A stretch of 64,000 nt of DNA from positions 59,565-123,564 of the forward strand of contig CACWKS010000005.1 of NCBI GenBank assembly GCA_902761535.1, given 5' to 3'. The notes under the pieces are model-generated. The model was not told the origin of the DNA and did no database searches. It worked only from the letters and a program-made list of their open reading frames with translations. Below, one piece after another: positions 25,837 to 34,353 of the stretch. The position numbers and the translations under genes are program-made. The first letter of the stretch is position 1; each line of letters opens with the position of its first letter. Origin of the DNA: an uncultured Pseudomonadota bacterium. GTDB taxonomy: Bacteria; Pseudomonadota; Alphaproteobacteria; RF32; CAG-239.

Positions 25837-25886
25837 AATTCGAAGATGCCTTACTTCGTTCGCTATCGCTCACTACGGGCATGACA
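25837..25886 (-). repeat. Dispersed repeat, inverted copy of C
   Basis: Exact reverse complement of 25413-25462, beginning AATTCGAAGATGCC and ending GGGCATGACA. The two arms enclose about 370 bases. Confidence 0.85.
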
Positions 25887-25900
25887 TTAATATTTAACCT

Positions 25901-25948
25901 GTCACCCCTGAACCGAATGAAATGAGGCGAATAAGGGGTCTACGAATT
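25901..25948 (-). repeat. Dispersed repeat, inverted copy of D
   Basis: Begins GTCACCCCTGAACCGAATG and ends GGGGTCTACGAAT; about three differences from the reverse complement of 25471-25518. Confidence 0.8.
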
Positions 25949-25954
25949 TTTAAA

Positions 25955-26006
25955 TAATTCGAAGATGCCTAACTTCACTCACTTCGTTCGTTACGGGCAT
26001 GACAGT
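25955..26006 (-). repeat. Dispersed repeat, inverted copy of B
   Basis: Begins AATTCGAAGATGCCTAACTT and ends GGGCATGACAGTTTTTT; about three differences from the reverse complement of 25357-25406. Confidence 0.8.
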
Positions 26007-26087
26007 TTTTTCTGTATTAGATACCAGCTAGACGCCGTTTTACCATGAGTTTTTTTATAAAAGTTCGGAGAATGAGGCGTATAATAA

Positions 26088-26153
26088 GAAAAGTTCAACC
26101 AAGCGACAGGAGCGTACTTTAAGCGTACGTGACTTAGCTTGGCTGAACTTTTC
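26088..26153. repeat. Long hairpin with nested palindrome downstream of 26182-26520
   Basis: AAAAGTTCAACCAAGC pairs with GCTTGGCTGAACTTTT, with GCGTAC repeated in the loop region as GCGTACTTTAAGCGTAC. On the minus strand the stem is followed by CTTATT, so it could end the operon that finishes at 26182. TCTGTATTAGA occurs both at about 26011 and just after the hairpin at about 26152, like short direct repeats round an inserted element. Confidence 0.6.
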
Positions 26154-26181
26154 TGTATTAGACGACCATTATACGAACTTT

Positions 26182-26520
26182 TTAATCGACATATATGATG
26201 TCGTCATCCCCAGTATCACTCACACATTGGCGCGTAACCGTACCCTTCTTGCGTGACACAACCGTGTAGCACTTATTTTCCGGTTCAGCGATATAAACTT
26301 TGGGACGTTGCACTTCGACTACTCGCGGACGAGTTGAGTCAATTATTGCATCAGCTAAAGCCAAACCGGCAAAAGTTCCCAAAATCACATTGCCTACACG
26401 ATGTCCGTGCCCGTGATGATGAACATGATAATGCACTCCCGGACGATGATGCCAACCTCTGGCATAAGCCGGAGCCGTTGCCACCATACAAGCCAACAAA
26501 ATCATTAAAAATTTTTTCAT
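26182..26520 (-). CDS. Exported His-rich small protein
   Basis: A 112-residue protein started at ATG 26520, which has AGGAG 8 bases upstream. Residues 1-20 are a signal peptide ending AYA. A His/Gly-rich segment follows (WHHRPGVHYHVHHHGHGHR), then a short hydrophobic stretch (VILGTFAGLALADAII) that could be a glycine-zipper membrane segment, and a C-terminal part with two Cys (CYTVVSR, RQCVSD). The His cluster suggests metal binding in the periplasm. It is the last gene of the ECF sigma operon. Confidence 0.7.
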   Translation of the reverse strand: MKKFLMILLACMVATAPAYARGWHHRPGVHYHVHHHGHGHRVGNVILGTFAGLALADAIIDSTRPRVVEVQRPKVYIAEPENKCYTVVSRKKGTVTRQCVSDTGDDDIIYVD

Positions 26521-26543
26521 TGCAATCACTCCTAAAACTGCTG

Positions 26544-26972
26544 TTATTTTTCGGAATTATCCGTTTGCGTTTTATGTCCGAAATGCGGACGACGATGATG
26601 TCTCATTTTGCGAAATTCATCACGATGTTCTTTTTTCATTTTGGCAAAATTTTCTTTTTGCTCATCAGTCAGAATCTTTTCAAATTCGGCCATATTATCT
26701 TTACGTACTTTTTCCATCTTCTCATGTAAAGCTTTGCTCTCTTCCATCAAAGGTTTCATTTTCTCTCTGCCTTGTTCATGGATTTTCTTGGCCATTTCTC
26801 TCTGTTCTTCGGTCAGTTGCAATTTGTCGGCCAACTTTTGTTGCATATTTTCCATACGCATTTTCATCTCTTGAGCCGGCGGCGGTGTCGGAATATCTTT
26901 TTCCTGAGCCGATACGTTATAAGTCAAAGCCAAAACTCCGGCACAAATGGTAGCAAGTAAATATTTTTTCAT
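26544..26972 (-). CDS. Periplasmic Spy/CpxP-like protein with LTxxQ motifs
   Basis: A 142-residue exported protein. Signal peptide 1-22 (ending VSA), Pro-rich linker, then a helical, Lys/Glu/Met-rich domain with two LTxxQ motifs (LTEEQ at 53-57, LTDEQ at 101-105), the mark of the Spy/CpxP/CnrX family of periplasmic chaperones and metal or envelope-stress sensors. A His-rich tail (HHRRPHFGHK) may bind metal. The ATG overlaps the sigma gene stop by one base, so it belongs to the same operon and is a likely sensor or product of the stress response. Confidence 0.85.
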   Translation of the reverse strand: MKKYLLATICAGVLALTYNVSAQEKDIPTPPPAQEMKMRMENMQQKLADKLQLTEEQREMAKKIHEQGREKMKPLMEESKALHEKMEKVRKDNMAEFEKILTDEQKENFAKMKKEHRDEFRKMRHHRRPHFGHKTQTDNSEK

Positions 26973-27469
26973 TAGTTTTCTCCTCTCAAAAAGTTTAGTT
27001 TTTCCGCCAAAATTTTGCGGGCATTAAATAATCTTGACTTAATGGTTCCCTCCGGTTCACCCAATCGTTCGGCAATATCTTTGATTGACATATCTTCAAA
27101 TTCAAACCAATAAATCACCTTACGCATTTTTACCGGAAGTTCATCAATCGCTTTAAGAATAATTTTTTGTCTTGCTTTGGCATCTAATACTTTATCTTGA
27201 TTAGATATAATCGCCTTGTTTTGCAAAACCTGCTCATTGCAAACCTCTTTTGCTTGTTGATGATAGGCGGACGACCTAAAATAATCCAAGCAAACATTTT
27301 TAGCAATTCTTCCCAGCCAAGACTTAAAACTTCCCTGTTCTTGATAACTGTCCAGATTTTTCCAAGTTTTGATATAAACTTCTTGTTCCAAATCTTCATT
27401 ATAAGAACCGGTAATTTTTTTGATAATCGACCTGACCAGTCCGCGATTTTCCGCTATTATTTTTTCCAT
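26972..27469 (-). CDS. ECF-family RNA polymerase sigma factor
   Basis: A 165-residue sigma factor with region 2 (NEDLEQEVYIKTWKNLDSYQ and WLGRIAKNVCLDYFR, about 23-65) and region 4 (AIDELPVKMRKVIYWFEFEDM, DIAERLGEPEGTIKSRLFNARKIL, about 108-154), without region 3, as in ECF sigmas. It directs a subset of promoters under stress. Its ATG abuts the stop of the small membrane protein before it, which is therefore the best candidate for its anti-sigma factor, and the Spy-like gene follows with a one-base overlap. Confidence 0.93.
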   Translation of the reverse strand: MEKIIAENRGLVRSIIKKITGSYNEDLEQEVYIKTWKNLDSYQEQGSFKSWLGRIAKNVCLDYFRSSAYHQQAKEVCNEQVLQNKAIISNQDKVLDAKARQKIILKAIDELPVKMRKVIYWFEFEDMSIKDIAERLGEPEGTIKSRLFNARKILAEKLNFLRGEN

Positions 27470-27721
27470 TTAGCTAACCTTCAACAAACCAAAATCATCA
27501 ACCGGCAAACCCATATCTTCGATATAGCTTATTTGTTGATATTCTCCTTCACCCAAATCCCAATATGGAGAATAGGAATAATTATTTTGTTGCGGTATGA
27601 AAGCAAACAACAACAAAGCCACCGCCAAAACAGAAGCCCCTGTTTTGATGATTTTGTTACGGCGTTTACGCTTGAAATAAAGCGGTTTTGCTTCTTTAAT
27701 CAAATCTGAAATATCTTGCAT
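27470..27721 (-). CDS. Short single-span membrane protein, candidate anti-sigma factor
   Basis: An 83-residue protein; ATG 27721 has AAAGGAG 5 bases upstream. The N-terminal 25 residues are basic and cytoplasmic (MQDISDLIKEAKPLYFKRKR), residues 26-42 form one membrane span, and about 40 acidic residues (YWDLGEGEYQQISYIEDMG) would be periplasmic. Position just before an ECF sigma gene and topology fit an anti-sigma factor, but it is very short and lacks Cys and the zinc motif of the common anti-sigma domain. The role is inferred from context only. Confidence 0.6.
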   Translation of the reverse strand: MQDISDLIKEAKPLYFKRKRRNKIIKTGASVLAVALLLFAFIPQQNNYSYSPYWDLGEGEYQQISYIEDMGLPVDDFGLLKVS

Positions 27722-27854
27722 ATTTTCTCCTTTCATACCACTTAAAACGATGGTAAATTAAAAAAGGTTCATTTTCAAGGTAAAAAAAATAATAAAATTA
27801 TTGATTTCGACTAAATATCAATTACACTACAAACATATAATTTGGAGAAAAATA

Positions 27855-28802
27855 ATGAATAAAGCAATAAAAGGTTATGTTAAAATTGTTCGTTTTGACC
27901 ACTGGATTAAACAAACTTTCATTGTTCCTGGAATTATTTTAGCTCTTTTTATGGAAAAACACATAAACATTGAAACACTTTTACTTTATATTAAACCAAT
28001 TATATTGGTATCTTTATCTACTTCTTTTGTTGCATCGGCCAACTATATCATAAATGAATGGCTTGATGCAGAATTTGACCGATATCATCCGGTTAAAAAG
28101 AAACGTCCTCTCTTAACGGCAAATTTGAAAACTTCCTATATTTTAATTGAGTATTTTTCTTTTTTAACTATAGGACTAATAACATCTTTATTTATTTCGA
28201 AAACTGTATTTTGTATGGAATTGTGGTTGGCGATAATGGGAATTATTTATAATGTCAAACCAATTCGCTCAAAAGACATCCCTTATATTGACGTTTTATC
28301 AGAATCAATAAACAATTCCATCAGGCTCCTCATTGGTTGGTTTACCATTGCAAACAATACATTGCCGCCTGTCAGTATTATTTTAGGATATTGGATGGGA
28401 GGAGCTTTTTTAATGGCTGTCAAACGTTTTGCCGAATATCGCATGATTGGCAACAAAAAAATAGCATCATTATACCGAAAATCTTTTGCTCTTTACAATG
28501 AGAAAAGTCTTTTAATTTCATCATTTTTCTATGCTATGTTATCTATTTTCTTTTGCGGAATTTTTTTAATAAAATATAAAATTGAACTTCTGCTCTCCAT
28601 ACCTTTTATATGCGGATTATTTGCATTTTACTTAAACATGGCATACCAATCTGATTCTGCAGTTCAAAAACCGGAAAAACTGTTTCACGAAAAAGGACTA
28701 ATGTTATATCTCTTTTTTCTTTTTATTTTAATTGTATTATTGTTATTAATCAAAATACCATATTTGAATATCTTTTTAAATAAAATATTAATTGAGTTTT
28801 AA
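27855..28802 (+). CDS. UbiA-family prenyltransferase, DPPR synthase-like
   Basis: A 315-residue membrane enzyme with about eight to nine spans; ATG 27855 has GGAG 7 bases upstream. The loop NEWLDAEFDRYHPVKKKRP (N67, D71, D75) is the UbiA catalytic motif and its HP-x-K-x-x-RP continuation is typical of decaprenyl-phosphate 5-phosphoribosyltransferase, which joins phosphoribose to a polyprenyl phosphate. A second acidic motif lies at DIPYIDVLSESINNSIR. With the HAD phosphatase that follows it would yield a polyprenyl-phosphate pentose donor for surface glycan. No DprE1/DprE2 in the window. Confidence 0.8.
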   Translation: MNKAIKGYVKIVRFDHWIKQTFIVPGIILALFMEKHINIETLLLYIKPIILVSLSTSFVASANYIINEWLDAEFDRYHPVKKKRPLLTANLKTSYILIEYFSFLTIGLITSLFISKTVFCMELWLAIMGIIYNVKPIRSKDIPYIDVLSESINNSIRLLIGWFTIANNTLPPVSIILGYWMGGAFLMAVKRFAEYRMIGNKKIASLYRKSFALYNEKSLLISSFFYAMLSIFFCGIFLIKYKIELLLSIPFICGLFAFYLNMAYQSDSAVQKPEKLFHEKGLMLYLFFLFILIVLLLLIKIPYLNIFLNKILIEF

Positions 28803-28803
28803 T

Positions 28804-29421
28804 ATGAAAAAAAAAGCACTTATTGTTGATTTAGACGGCACATTATATTATCAAAAACCCGTTCAAATTTTTATGGCTGCAGAATTAATCGGATATTACA
28901 TTTTACACTTCTGGCGCCTAAAAGAATTAAAAATAATTGCCCATTATCGTGCTAAGCATAACGGCACAACGTCTCTGGATACAAAAACTTTTTGCATTGA
29001 GCAAAAAACAGATATAAAAACCCTTAACAATTTAATTCAAAAATGGCTTATTTACAAACCGCTGAAATGGATTAAATTATTTGCGGATAGAGAGTTAATC
29101 AAATATCTAAACAAAAAACAAAAAAATATTTTCGTAATTGTTTATTCGGATTATGAAACACATCAAAAACTGAACATACTAAATTTTAAACCTGATTTTG
29201 AATTTTTTTATGACATGGTCAATATCTGCTTTCCCAAACCTAATCCTCAGGGACTGAATTATATTGCTTCTCAATTAAACCTACAGGCCAAAGACATTTT
29301 AGTTATTGGCGACAGACAAGATAAAGACGGACTTGCTGCATCTGATTTCGGGGCTGAATTTTTATTTCTGCCGCAAAATCCCATCAAACGGCATCAAATC
29401 ATCAAAAAATTAAATATCTAA
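28804..29421 (+). CDS. HAD-family phosphatase partnered with the UbiA enzyme
   Basis: A 205-residue HAD phosphatase; ATG 28804 begins one base after the UbiA stop. Motif I is IVDLDGTLYY (D9, D11), motif II VIVYSDYETH, motif III the Lys in CFPKPNP, motif IV VIGDRQDKDGLAA. A likely substrate is the 5-phosphate of polyprenyl-phosphoryl phosphoribose, by analogy with the pathway in which a phosphatase follows the UbiA enzyme; this is inference from adjacency. In some bacteria the HAD and UbiA parts are one fused protein. Confidence 0.8.
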   Translation: MKKKALIVDLDGTLYYQKPVQIFMAAELIGYYILHFWRLKELKIIAHYRAKHNGTTSLDTKTFCIEQKTDIKTLNNLIQKWLIYKPLKWIKLFADRELIKYLNKKQKNIFVIVYSDYETHQKLNILNFKPDFEFFYDMVNICFPKPNPQGLNYIASQLNLQAKDILVIGDRQDKDGLAASDFGAEFLFLPQNPIKRHQIIKKLNI

Positions 29422-29433
29422 AGACCGCCTTAT

Positions 29434-31041
29434 TTACTCAAATTTCCAATCTTTAGGCACACATATATAAATAGGTTGCCCGAATATCGGTGTAAAAGAA
29501 TTTTGCAAAAACCGACACTTTTTTCCTTTAAGATCATCTTGCAAATTACTCCAAATAATATTTCTTTGCCAAGAATTTAATGACAAACGAAAAAGCACTA
29601 TTTGATTTTTGTATTGTTTCTCTAGCTCATCACGTTGCCGACTAAATTTATTTTCATCACTTATATTAGTTTTAACATAAGCTAAATTATCAATATATTG
29701 GAAATATCCCATTGCTCTGAAATTATTACTATATTTTGCAATCTCAGGTAACAAACCTGCTAAAGGTAAATTATACATTTTAATCAAAGTATTATCCGGC
29801 AATTTAATTGGCTCAACATAAACCACTTGTTTTCTGCCCTGTAAATTACCGAAAGAATAACAGATCCAAGGCACCACCAACAATAATATCGACAAAACAA
29901 CCGTTAATACATAAAATATTTTCCCTTTATTATTGCATAAATACTCACATGTTTGAACTATTAATACTGCACAAAACATCTCTATCACAACAAAATAATG
30001 TTGTATCCCGAATAATTTAGCCCATAACAAATAATCAATTAACAAAAATGAATAAAAGAAAAACATTACGGGACATTTATAATAATACTTTATTTTTCCG
30101 GTAATTGCAAAATAAATAATCCATAAAACAGCCAATGTATAAGCTATCGGAAAACGATAATCATAACTGATACCCTCAGCATTACAAATATGTCCTTTCA
30201 TCGCAAGATACGGACATATCGCCAACTGCTTCCACGTCGGAATAAAATTATTTGTCATAGAATTAACATTATCAAAATATTCTGACTTAAAAATACCATT
30301 CAGCAAAGGAAAAAATGGGTTATCATATAATACCCACATTTTATACATCCACCAACCATCGACAAGCAAAAATCCGACCAATCCGGCAAAAACAAATACA
30401 AATATAAATTTAACCGGTTGCAACAACCACTTAAAACCGATGATAAGACTTAATCCTGCCGCAACACAAATTGTAATATTGGTATATTTTAATCCTAAGC
30501 CACATCCTAAAATTAATCCTGCCCAAACAAAATTACTTATTTTTTGACTTTTTTTATTTTGCAGAGATTTTATCAAAAAATATAAACCACATAAATTTGT
30601 AAAAGCCAAAATAATCTCATTGGTGCAGGCACCTACCTGAAACCAAGTCATTCTTCCCGTAGCAGCAATTGCCAAAGATAACAATAACCAAAGATATCCC
30701 TTTACTTTTTTTGTATCAAAAAATAATTGCAATATTTTATAAAAAACAAACAATAACCCGCCGAACCACAAACCGTTTACAGCATAGAACCAATTAATAT
30801 GTTCATTTAAATAAAGTATTGTCAAATATCGAGGAAAATCCAACAAAGGATTCAAAAAAGTTAAATAGCTTGCCGGAACAATATCATAACCAATTCTTCC
30901 ATTCAACAATGCCCAAGGATTGTAATAATGATAATTGGCAATATCAAAAAAATTCTCATTTTTAAGAGCAATACTAACCATGACGGCAAATAACATTAAT
31001 ATCGCTACCATTATTTTATTATTATTTAGTAATTTTATCAT
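29434..31041 (-). CDS. Polytopic GT-C-like membrane glycosyltransferase
   Basis: A 535-residue protein with about eleven hydrophobic segments. Just after the first span the loop reads NFFDIANYHYYNPWALLNGR, with an acidic residue where GT-C transferases carry their catalytic Asp/Glu, and a later segment TFLNPLLDFPRY is shared with a membrane protein family I recall from polysaccharide clusters. The C-terminal 100 residues are soluble. It would use polyprenyl-linked sugars on the outer face of the inner membrane. It converges with the HAD gene (12-base gap). Confidence 0.6.
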   Translation of the reverse strand: MIKLLNNNKIMVAILMLFAVMVSIALKNENFFDIANYHYYNPWALLNGRIGYDIVPASYLTFLNPLLDFPRYLTILYLNEHINWFYAVNGLWFGGLLFVFYKILQLFFDTKKVKGYLWLLLSLAIAATGRMTWFQVGACTNEIILAFTNLCGLYFLIKSLQNKKSQKISNFVWAGLILGCGLGLKYTNITICVAAGLSLIIGFKWLLQPVKFIFVFVFAGLVGFLLVDGWWMYKMWVLYDNPFFPLLNGIFKSEYFDNVNSMTNNFIPTWKQLAICPYLAMKGHICNAEGISYDYRFPIAYTLAVLWIIYFAITGKIKYYYKCPVMFFFYSFLLIDYLLWAKLFGIQHYFVVIEMFCAVLIVQTCEYLCNNKGKIFYVLTVVLSILLLVVPWICYSFGNLQGRKQVVYVEPIKLPDNTLIKMYNLPLAGLLPEIAKYSNNFRAMGYFQYIDNLAYVKTNISDENKFSRQRDELEKQYKNQIVLFRLSLNSWQRNIIWSNLQDDLKGKKCRFLQNSFTPIFGQPIYICVPKDWKFE

Positions 31042-31079
31042 TTATCATTCTTCCGATTATTCATATCAAACAACACTTC

Positions 31080-32363
31080 TCAACTCACCTTTTGCTTATT
31101 ATTCCCAATCAGTTTAATTATATATACCGAAAGGGCAAATATTGTAACACTCAAATTCCGATAAGTAATCCAGGAATGAATTATCGAATGATTCACAACC
31201 ACTATATACCATAAAAAAGGTAATAGAGCAACCGATAAAATACTCGCAGTGTTGATTGTTATTGACGGATATTTATTAATCTTTTTTACAACATAACAAC
31301 AAATGACGTATAACAACATAACTACAAAAAATACTTTTATCGGAAATTGCATTAAATTACTTGATAATGACACCATTGGAGAAAAATCAATATTTTTTCC
31401 AATTTCTGCACTTCCGTCTCCAAATAAACGATACCATAAATGTTGGAAACATTCTTGAACTGCGTTTATCGGTGTGAATATTGTAATAAATACCCACCTG
31501 CTGAACCACATTCCTGCATATCCCATAAACCAAGCAGCACAGCAACTTATTACATCGGCTGTTTTAAACATATTTTGTCTTAAACATATCAATACTACCA
31601 AAGGAATTCCCAGAGTAATCAATGGTGAAACTAAAAAATCAAAAAAAGCTAAGGCTATACCGGTAAATAAAAATACCCTCATTTCATCGGTTTTATTATT
31701 CAATAATAAATAAATAACCGCCAGCAACATAATGTAATAAGCAATTGAATATTCCAAACACCAACCGGCACTTATCGGATTTATAAATAATATCACAATA
31801 AAAAAAGCTATCGAATACAAAAAATTTATTTTCTTAGCAATAAAAAACAATGCGGTTAATAATAAAATAATTTGACAAACATAATTAATAATCCGTATCT
31901 GTCCGAGATTTAAAAAGACTAATAAAGGTTTTATTAATGCTAAATAACCATTCCAAAATCTTCCATCTACTCTGCTTCTGTCAGCAGATAAATAATTTTT
32001 ACTTTTAAGCGAAAATATAAGATTATAATATGGGTGTAATCCAAAGTATGGCCTGCGATTTTCAATAGATGCTAAAAACGAATTTTCTGGTATATTAATA
32101 CTTGCAATTCCTAACATTATAGAATCTGTAAATACATCTAATTTTTTTCCTGTAAAAGTATACTCTATAGCTTTCGGTGATTGAAGCAAAGACACAATAG
32201 AGTCCTGCGTATTATTCCTAATCTTGTCTATCGGTAAACTGTAAACTGCCCACATAACTAAACAGGCACAAAAAGCACTTATGAAACAACTTATAAATGC
32301 ATAAGGTGAAAACCTTAAAATCCGTAAAAATAAATCTTTTAAATCTGATCTTTGTAATATCAT
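31080..32363 (-). CDS. Polytopic membrane protein, possible glycosyltransferase
   Basis: A 427-residue protein started at ATG 32363, where AAGGA lies 7 bases upstream; the frame is open further upstream but without a good site. About ten membrane spans. A large first periplasmic loop (NTQDSIVSLLQSPKAIEYTF to about residue 150) contains RRPYFGLHPYYN, and CLEYSIAYY lies in a later span, reminiscent of GT-C proteins but without a clear family. It ends 38 bases before the next membrane protein and is probably co-transcribed with it. Confidence 0.55.
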   Translation of the reverse strand: MILQRSDLKDLFLRILRFSPYAFISCFISAFCACLVMWAVYSLPIDKIRNNTQDSIVSLLQSPKAIEYTFTGKKLDVFTDSIMLGIASINIPENSFLASIENRRPYFGLHPYYNLIFSLKSKNYLSADRSRVDGRFWNGYLALIKPLLVFLNLGQIRIINYVCQIILLLTALFFIAKKINFLYSIAFFIVILFINPISAGWCLEYSIAYYIMLLAVIYLLLNNKTDEMRVFLFTGIALAFFDFLVSPLITLGIPLVVLICLRQNMFKTADVISCCAAWFMGYAGMWFSRWVFITIFTPINAVQECFQHLWYRLFGDGSAEIGKNIDFSPMVSLSSNLMQFPIKVFFVVMLLYVICCYVVKKINKYPSITINTASILSVALLPFLWYIVVVNHSIIHSWITYRNLSVTIFALSVYIIKLIGNNKQKVS

Positions 32364-32597
32364 TCGGTACATCCTTTTTTCTATCAATTTTATAATTTTA
32401 ATTACAATAATTAAAGTTTTTTTTAAGTAAGTACACAACTTACCACGGACTATTGCGTTGTCAATATCTGTCGAACGACAAGTATCGTTATCAAGATTAA
32501 AAACTTTAACCCTCATGTTAGCTACTTGCAAAAAAAGGTTTATTTTTTTTTATTTTATGTTATAGCTGAACAACAAAGTTAACAATATAGGTTAGGC

Positions 32598-33809
32598 ATG
32601 CACTACAAAAAACAGCTTAAACATACCTATTCACCGCATTACACGGAAAACAAAACATGGTTTTCCGAAAAGGAGATTATTTTTCGTTCCGGCGGTAAAG
32701 CCCGAGCGATAAAATTGTCATCGCGTTTTCAGGTTATTGCTCTGATAATCACGTTGCTTGCCTGTATCTGGGGGGCTCGTGCTTATCACGTTTATAACAA
32801 ATCCGATCGCATTATTTATAAAAAAGACATGGAGTTAGTCCGTACCAAAGATGCTTATGAAGAACTTATGGGCGATTTTATGGCTATCCAACGCAATATT
32901 GACGAAGTTCTTGATTCTAATCAAACTAAAGAAATTGAAATTTACAAAAAGAAAGCCTCGATTGTTGAAGATAAAATAAAGCAAATCAGTGCCGAAAAGG
33001 GTTGGGATGACAAAAAAGTTAATGAAAAGATTGAATTAAATGAAGCTTTACTTCAACGAGATTTAGCAACGGCCGAACGCGATTCTCTGCAAGAACAACT
33101 TAATGAAAAAGAAGAAGAAGTCAAAAACATTAAAAAAGAGGTAATGGATGTGTTCAGCAAAGTTGAAGCTATTGCCTCCGGAGAGGTTAGCAAAATTAAA
33201 AGTTCATTTTCTAAAATCAACGAAGCCTTAAAAGCTCAAGGATTATATTTCAATCCTTTAGCTAATTCAAAAAAACGTAGCTCAAAAGGTGGCACTTTAG
33301 ACAAAGAATCCTCCATTAACTTAAAAGATCAAACTATAATTGATAAGATATCCGACATATATAAGGCTGTTGAAGACGTGGAATATTATCGTGAAATCGC
33401 ACATGGTATCCCATTTGGTAAGCCCGTTTGGAGTTATTGGGTAACCTCTAAGTTTGGTGCTCGTAACGATCCTTTTACACACAAAATCACCGGACATAAA
33501 GGTATTGATTTAGCCTCACGTACCGGTAACAAAATCCGCAGTATGGCTAAAGGTCGCGTTACCAAGGTTGAACATTCTAACCGTGGATATGGTAATTTAG
33601 TCGTTATTGATCATGGCAACGGCTTCTTAACTAAATATGCTCACTTGTCAAAAATCTATGTCAAAGAGGGAGATTTTTTAGGTTCTGAAGTTGCAATAGG
33701 TGAAGTCGGTTCTACAGGACGTTCTACCGGACCTCACTTGCATTACGAAATATTATACCAAGGACGGCCGGTTAATCCTATGCCGTTTATGCAGGCTAAA
33801 ATTTCTTAA
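32598..33809 (+). CDS. M23-family murein endopeptidase (LytM type) with coiled coil
   Basis: A 403-residue inner-membrane-anchored protein. One span at about 45-62, a coiled coil at about 85-200 (LNEKEEEVKNIKKEVMDVFS), then an M23 domain in the last 120 residues with the zinc ligands in HKGIDLA (H300, D304) and HLHYE (H380/H382), and the GRVTKVEHSNRGYGN loop intact, so it is probably an active D,D-endopeptidase. The bactofilin gene follows after 17 bases, a pairing well known in cell-shape control. The first 40 residues are cytoplasmic and basic. Confidence 0.93.
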   Translation: MHYKKQLKHTYSPHYTENKTWFSEKEIIFRSGGKARAIKLSSRFQVIALIITLLACIWGARAYHVYNKSDRIIYKKDMELVRTKDAYEELMGDFMAIQRNIDEVLDSNQTKEIEIYKKKASIVEDKIKQISAEKGWDDKKVNEKIELNEALLQRDLATAERDSLQEQLNEKEEEVKNIKKEVMDVFSKVEAIASGEVSKIKSSFSKINEALKAQGLYFNPLANSKKRSSKGGTLDKESSINLKDQTIIDKISDIYKAVEDVEYYREIAHGIPFGKPVWSYWVTSKFGARNDPFTHKITGHKGIDLASRTGNKIRSMAKGRVTKVEHSNRGYGNLVVIDHGNGFLTKYAHLSKIYVKEGDFLGSEVAIGEVGSTGRSTGPHLHYEILYQGRPVNPMPFMQAKIS

Positions 33810-33826
33810 ATAAATGGAGATAACAA

Positions 33827-34309
33827 ATGAAAAACTTAAAAAGATTACTTTATGTAAAACTGGCACGTAAATTAAGCCATAACACTAATGGTGTACCGGT
33901 TCCTACTATTGTCGGCGAAAACTCTCGCATTAACGGAGATATTATCAGTGACGGAATTATCCATATTGATGGACAACTTACCGGTGATATTACTTGTGAC
34001 GAACTTATAATCGGATCCAAAGGAATGGTCGAAGGAACAATCAAAACCGCCAATTTACAGCTTTTCGGAACCTTAAAAGGTAAAGCTGATGTTAATGACT
34101 TATTCATTGCCAAGTCAGCAAAATTATTAGGCGATGCGACTCATAATACAATTGCAATCGAACCTGGTGCCTATATAGACGGCCGCTGCTCTCGCAAAAC
34201 AACTATCACAACCATTGAGCAACCGAAAGTTTCAGATGTAGTTGTTCCGATTGTTGTCAACAAACATACAGCTACGGAAAAAAAGACTCGCAATAAAAAA
34301 TCCGTATAA
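33827..34309 (+). CDS. Bactofilin
   Basis: A 160-residue bactofilin, a nucleotide-free cytoskeletal protein that forms beta-helical filaments. The core (about 27-125) shows the regular repeats SRINGDIISDGIIHIDGQLTG, CDELIIGSKGMVEGTI and LFGTLKGKADVNDLFIAKSA. The N-terminus is basic and may touch the membrane; the C-terminus is a disordered Lys-rich tail. GGAG lies 9 bases before the ATG. Its partner is probably the M23 peptidase in the same operon. A terminator follows. Confidence 0.95.
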   Translation: MKNLKRLLYVKLARKLSHNTNGVPVPTIVGENSRINGDIISDGIIHIDGQLTGDITCDELIIGSKGMVEGTIKTANLQLFGTLKGKADVNDLFIAKSAKLLGDATHNTIAIEPGAYIDGRCSRKTTITTIEQPKVSDVVVPIVVNKHTATEKKTRNKKSV

Positions 34310-34320
34310 TAATCAAAATC

Positions 34321-34353
34321 ATCCCCTTTTTATGTTTGAAAAGGGGATTTTTA
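34321..34353. terminator. Bidirectional terminator between bactofilin and NUDIX genes
   Basis: ATCCCCTTTT pairs with AAAAGGGGAT, followed by TTTTTAT. The NUDIX stop codon lies at its right edge. Confidence 0.85.

Noticed and set aside
25309..26006. CRISPR array
   Set aside because: The repeats are unevenly spaced, occur in both orientations and are themselves palindromic; there are no unique spacers of constant length and no cas genes.
32364..32531. Upstream extension of the membrane protein 31080-32363
   Set aside because: The extra 56 residues have no ribosome site; AAGGA sits correctly before ATG 32363 and the extension overlaps the divergent promoter region.
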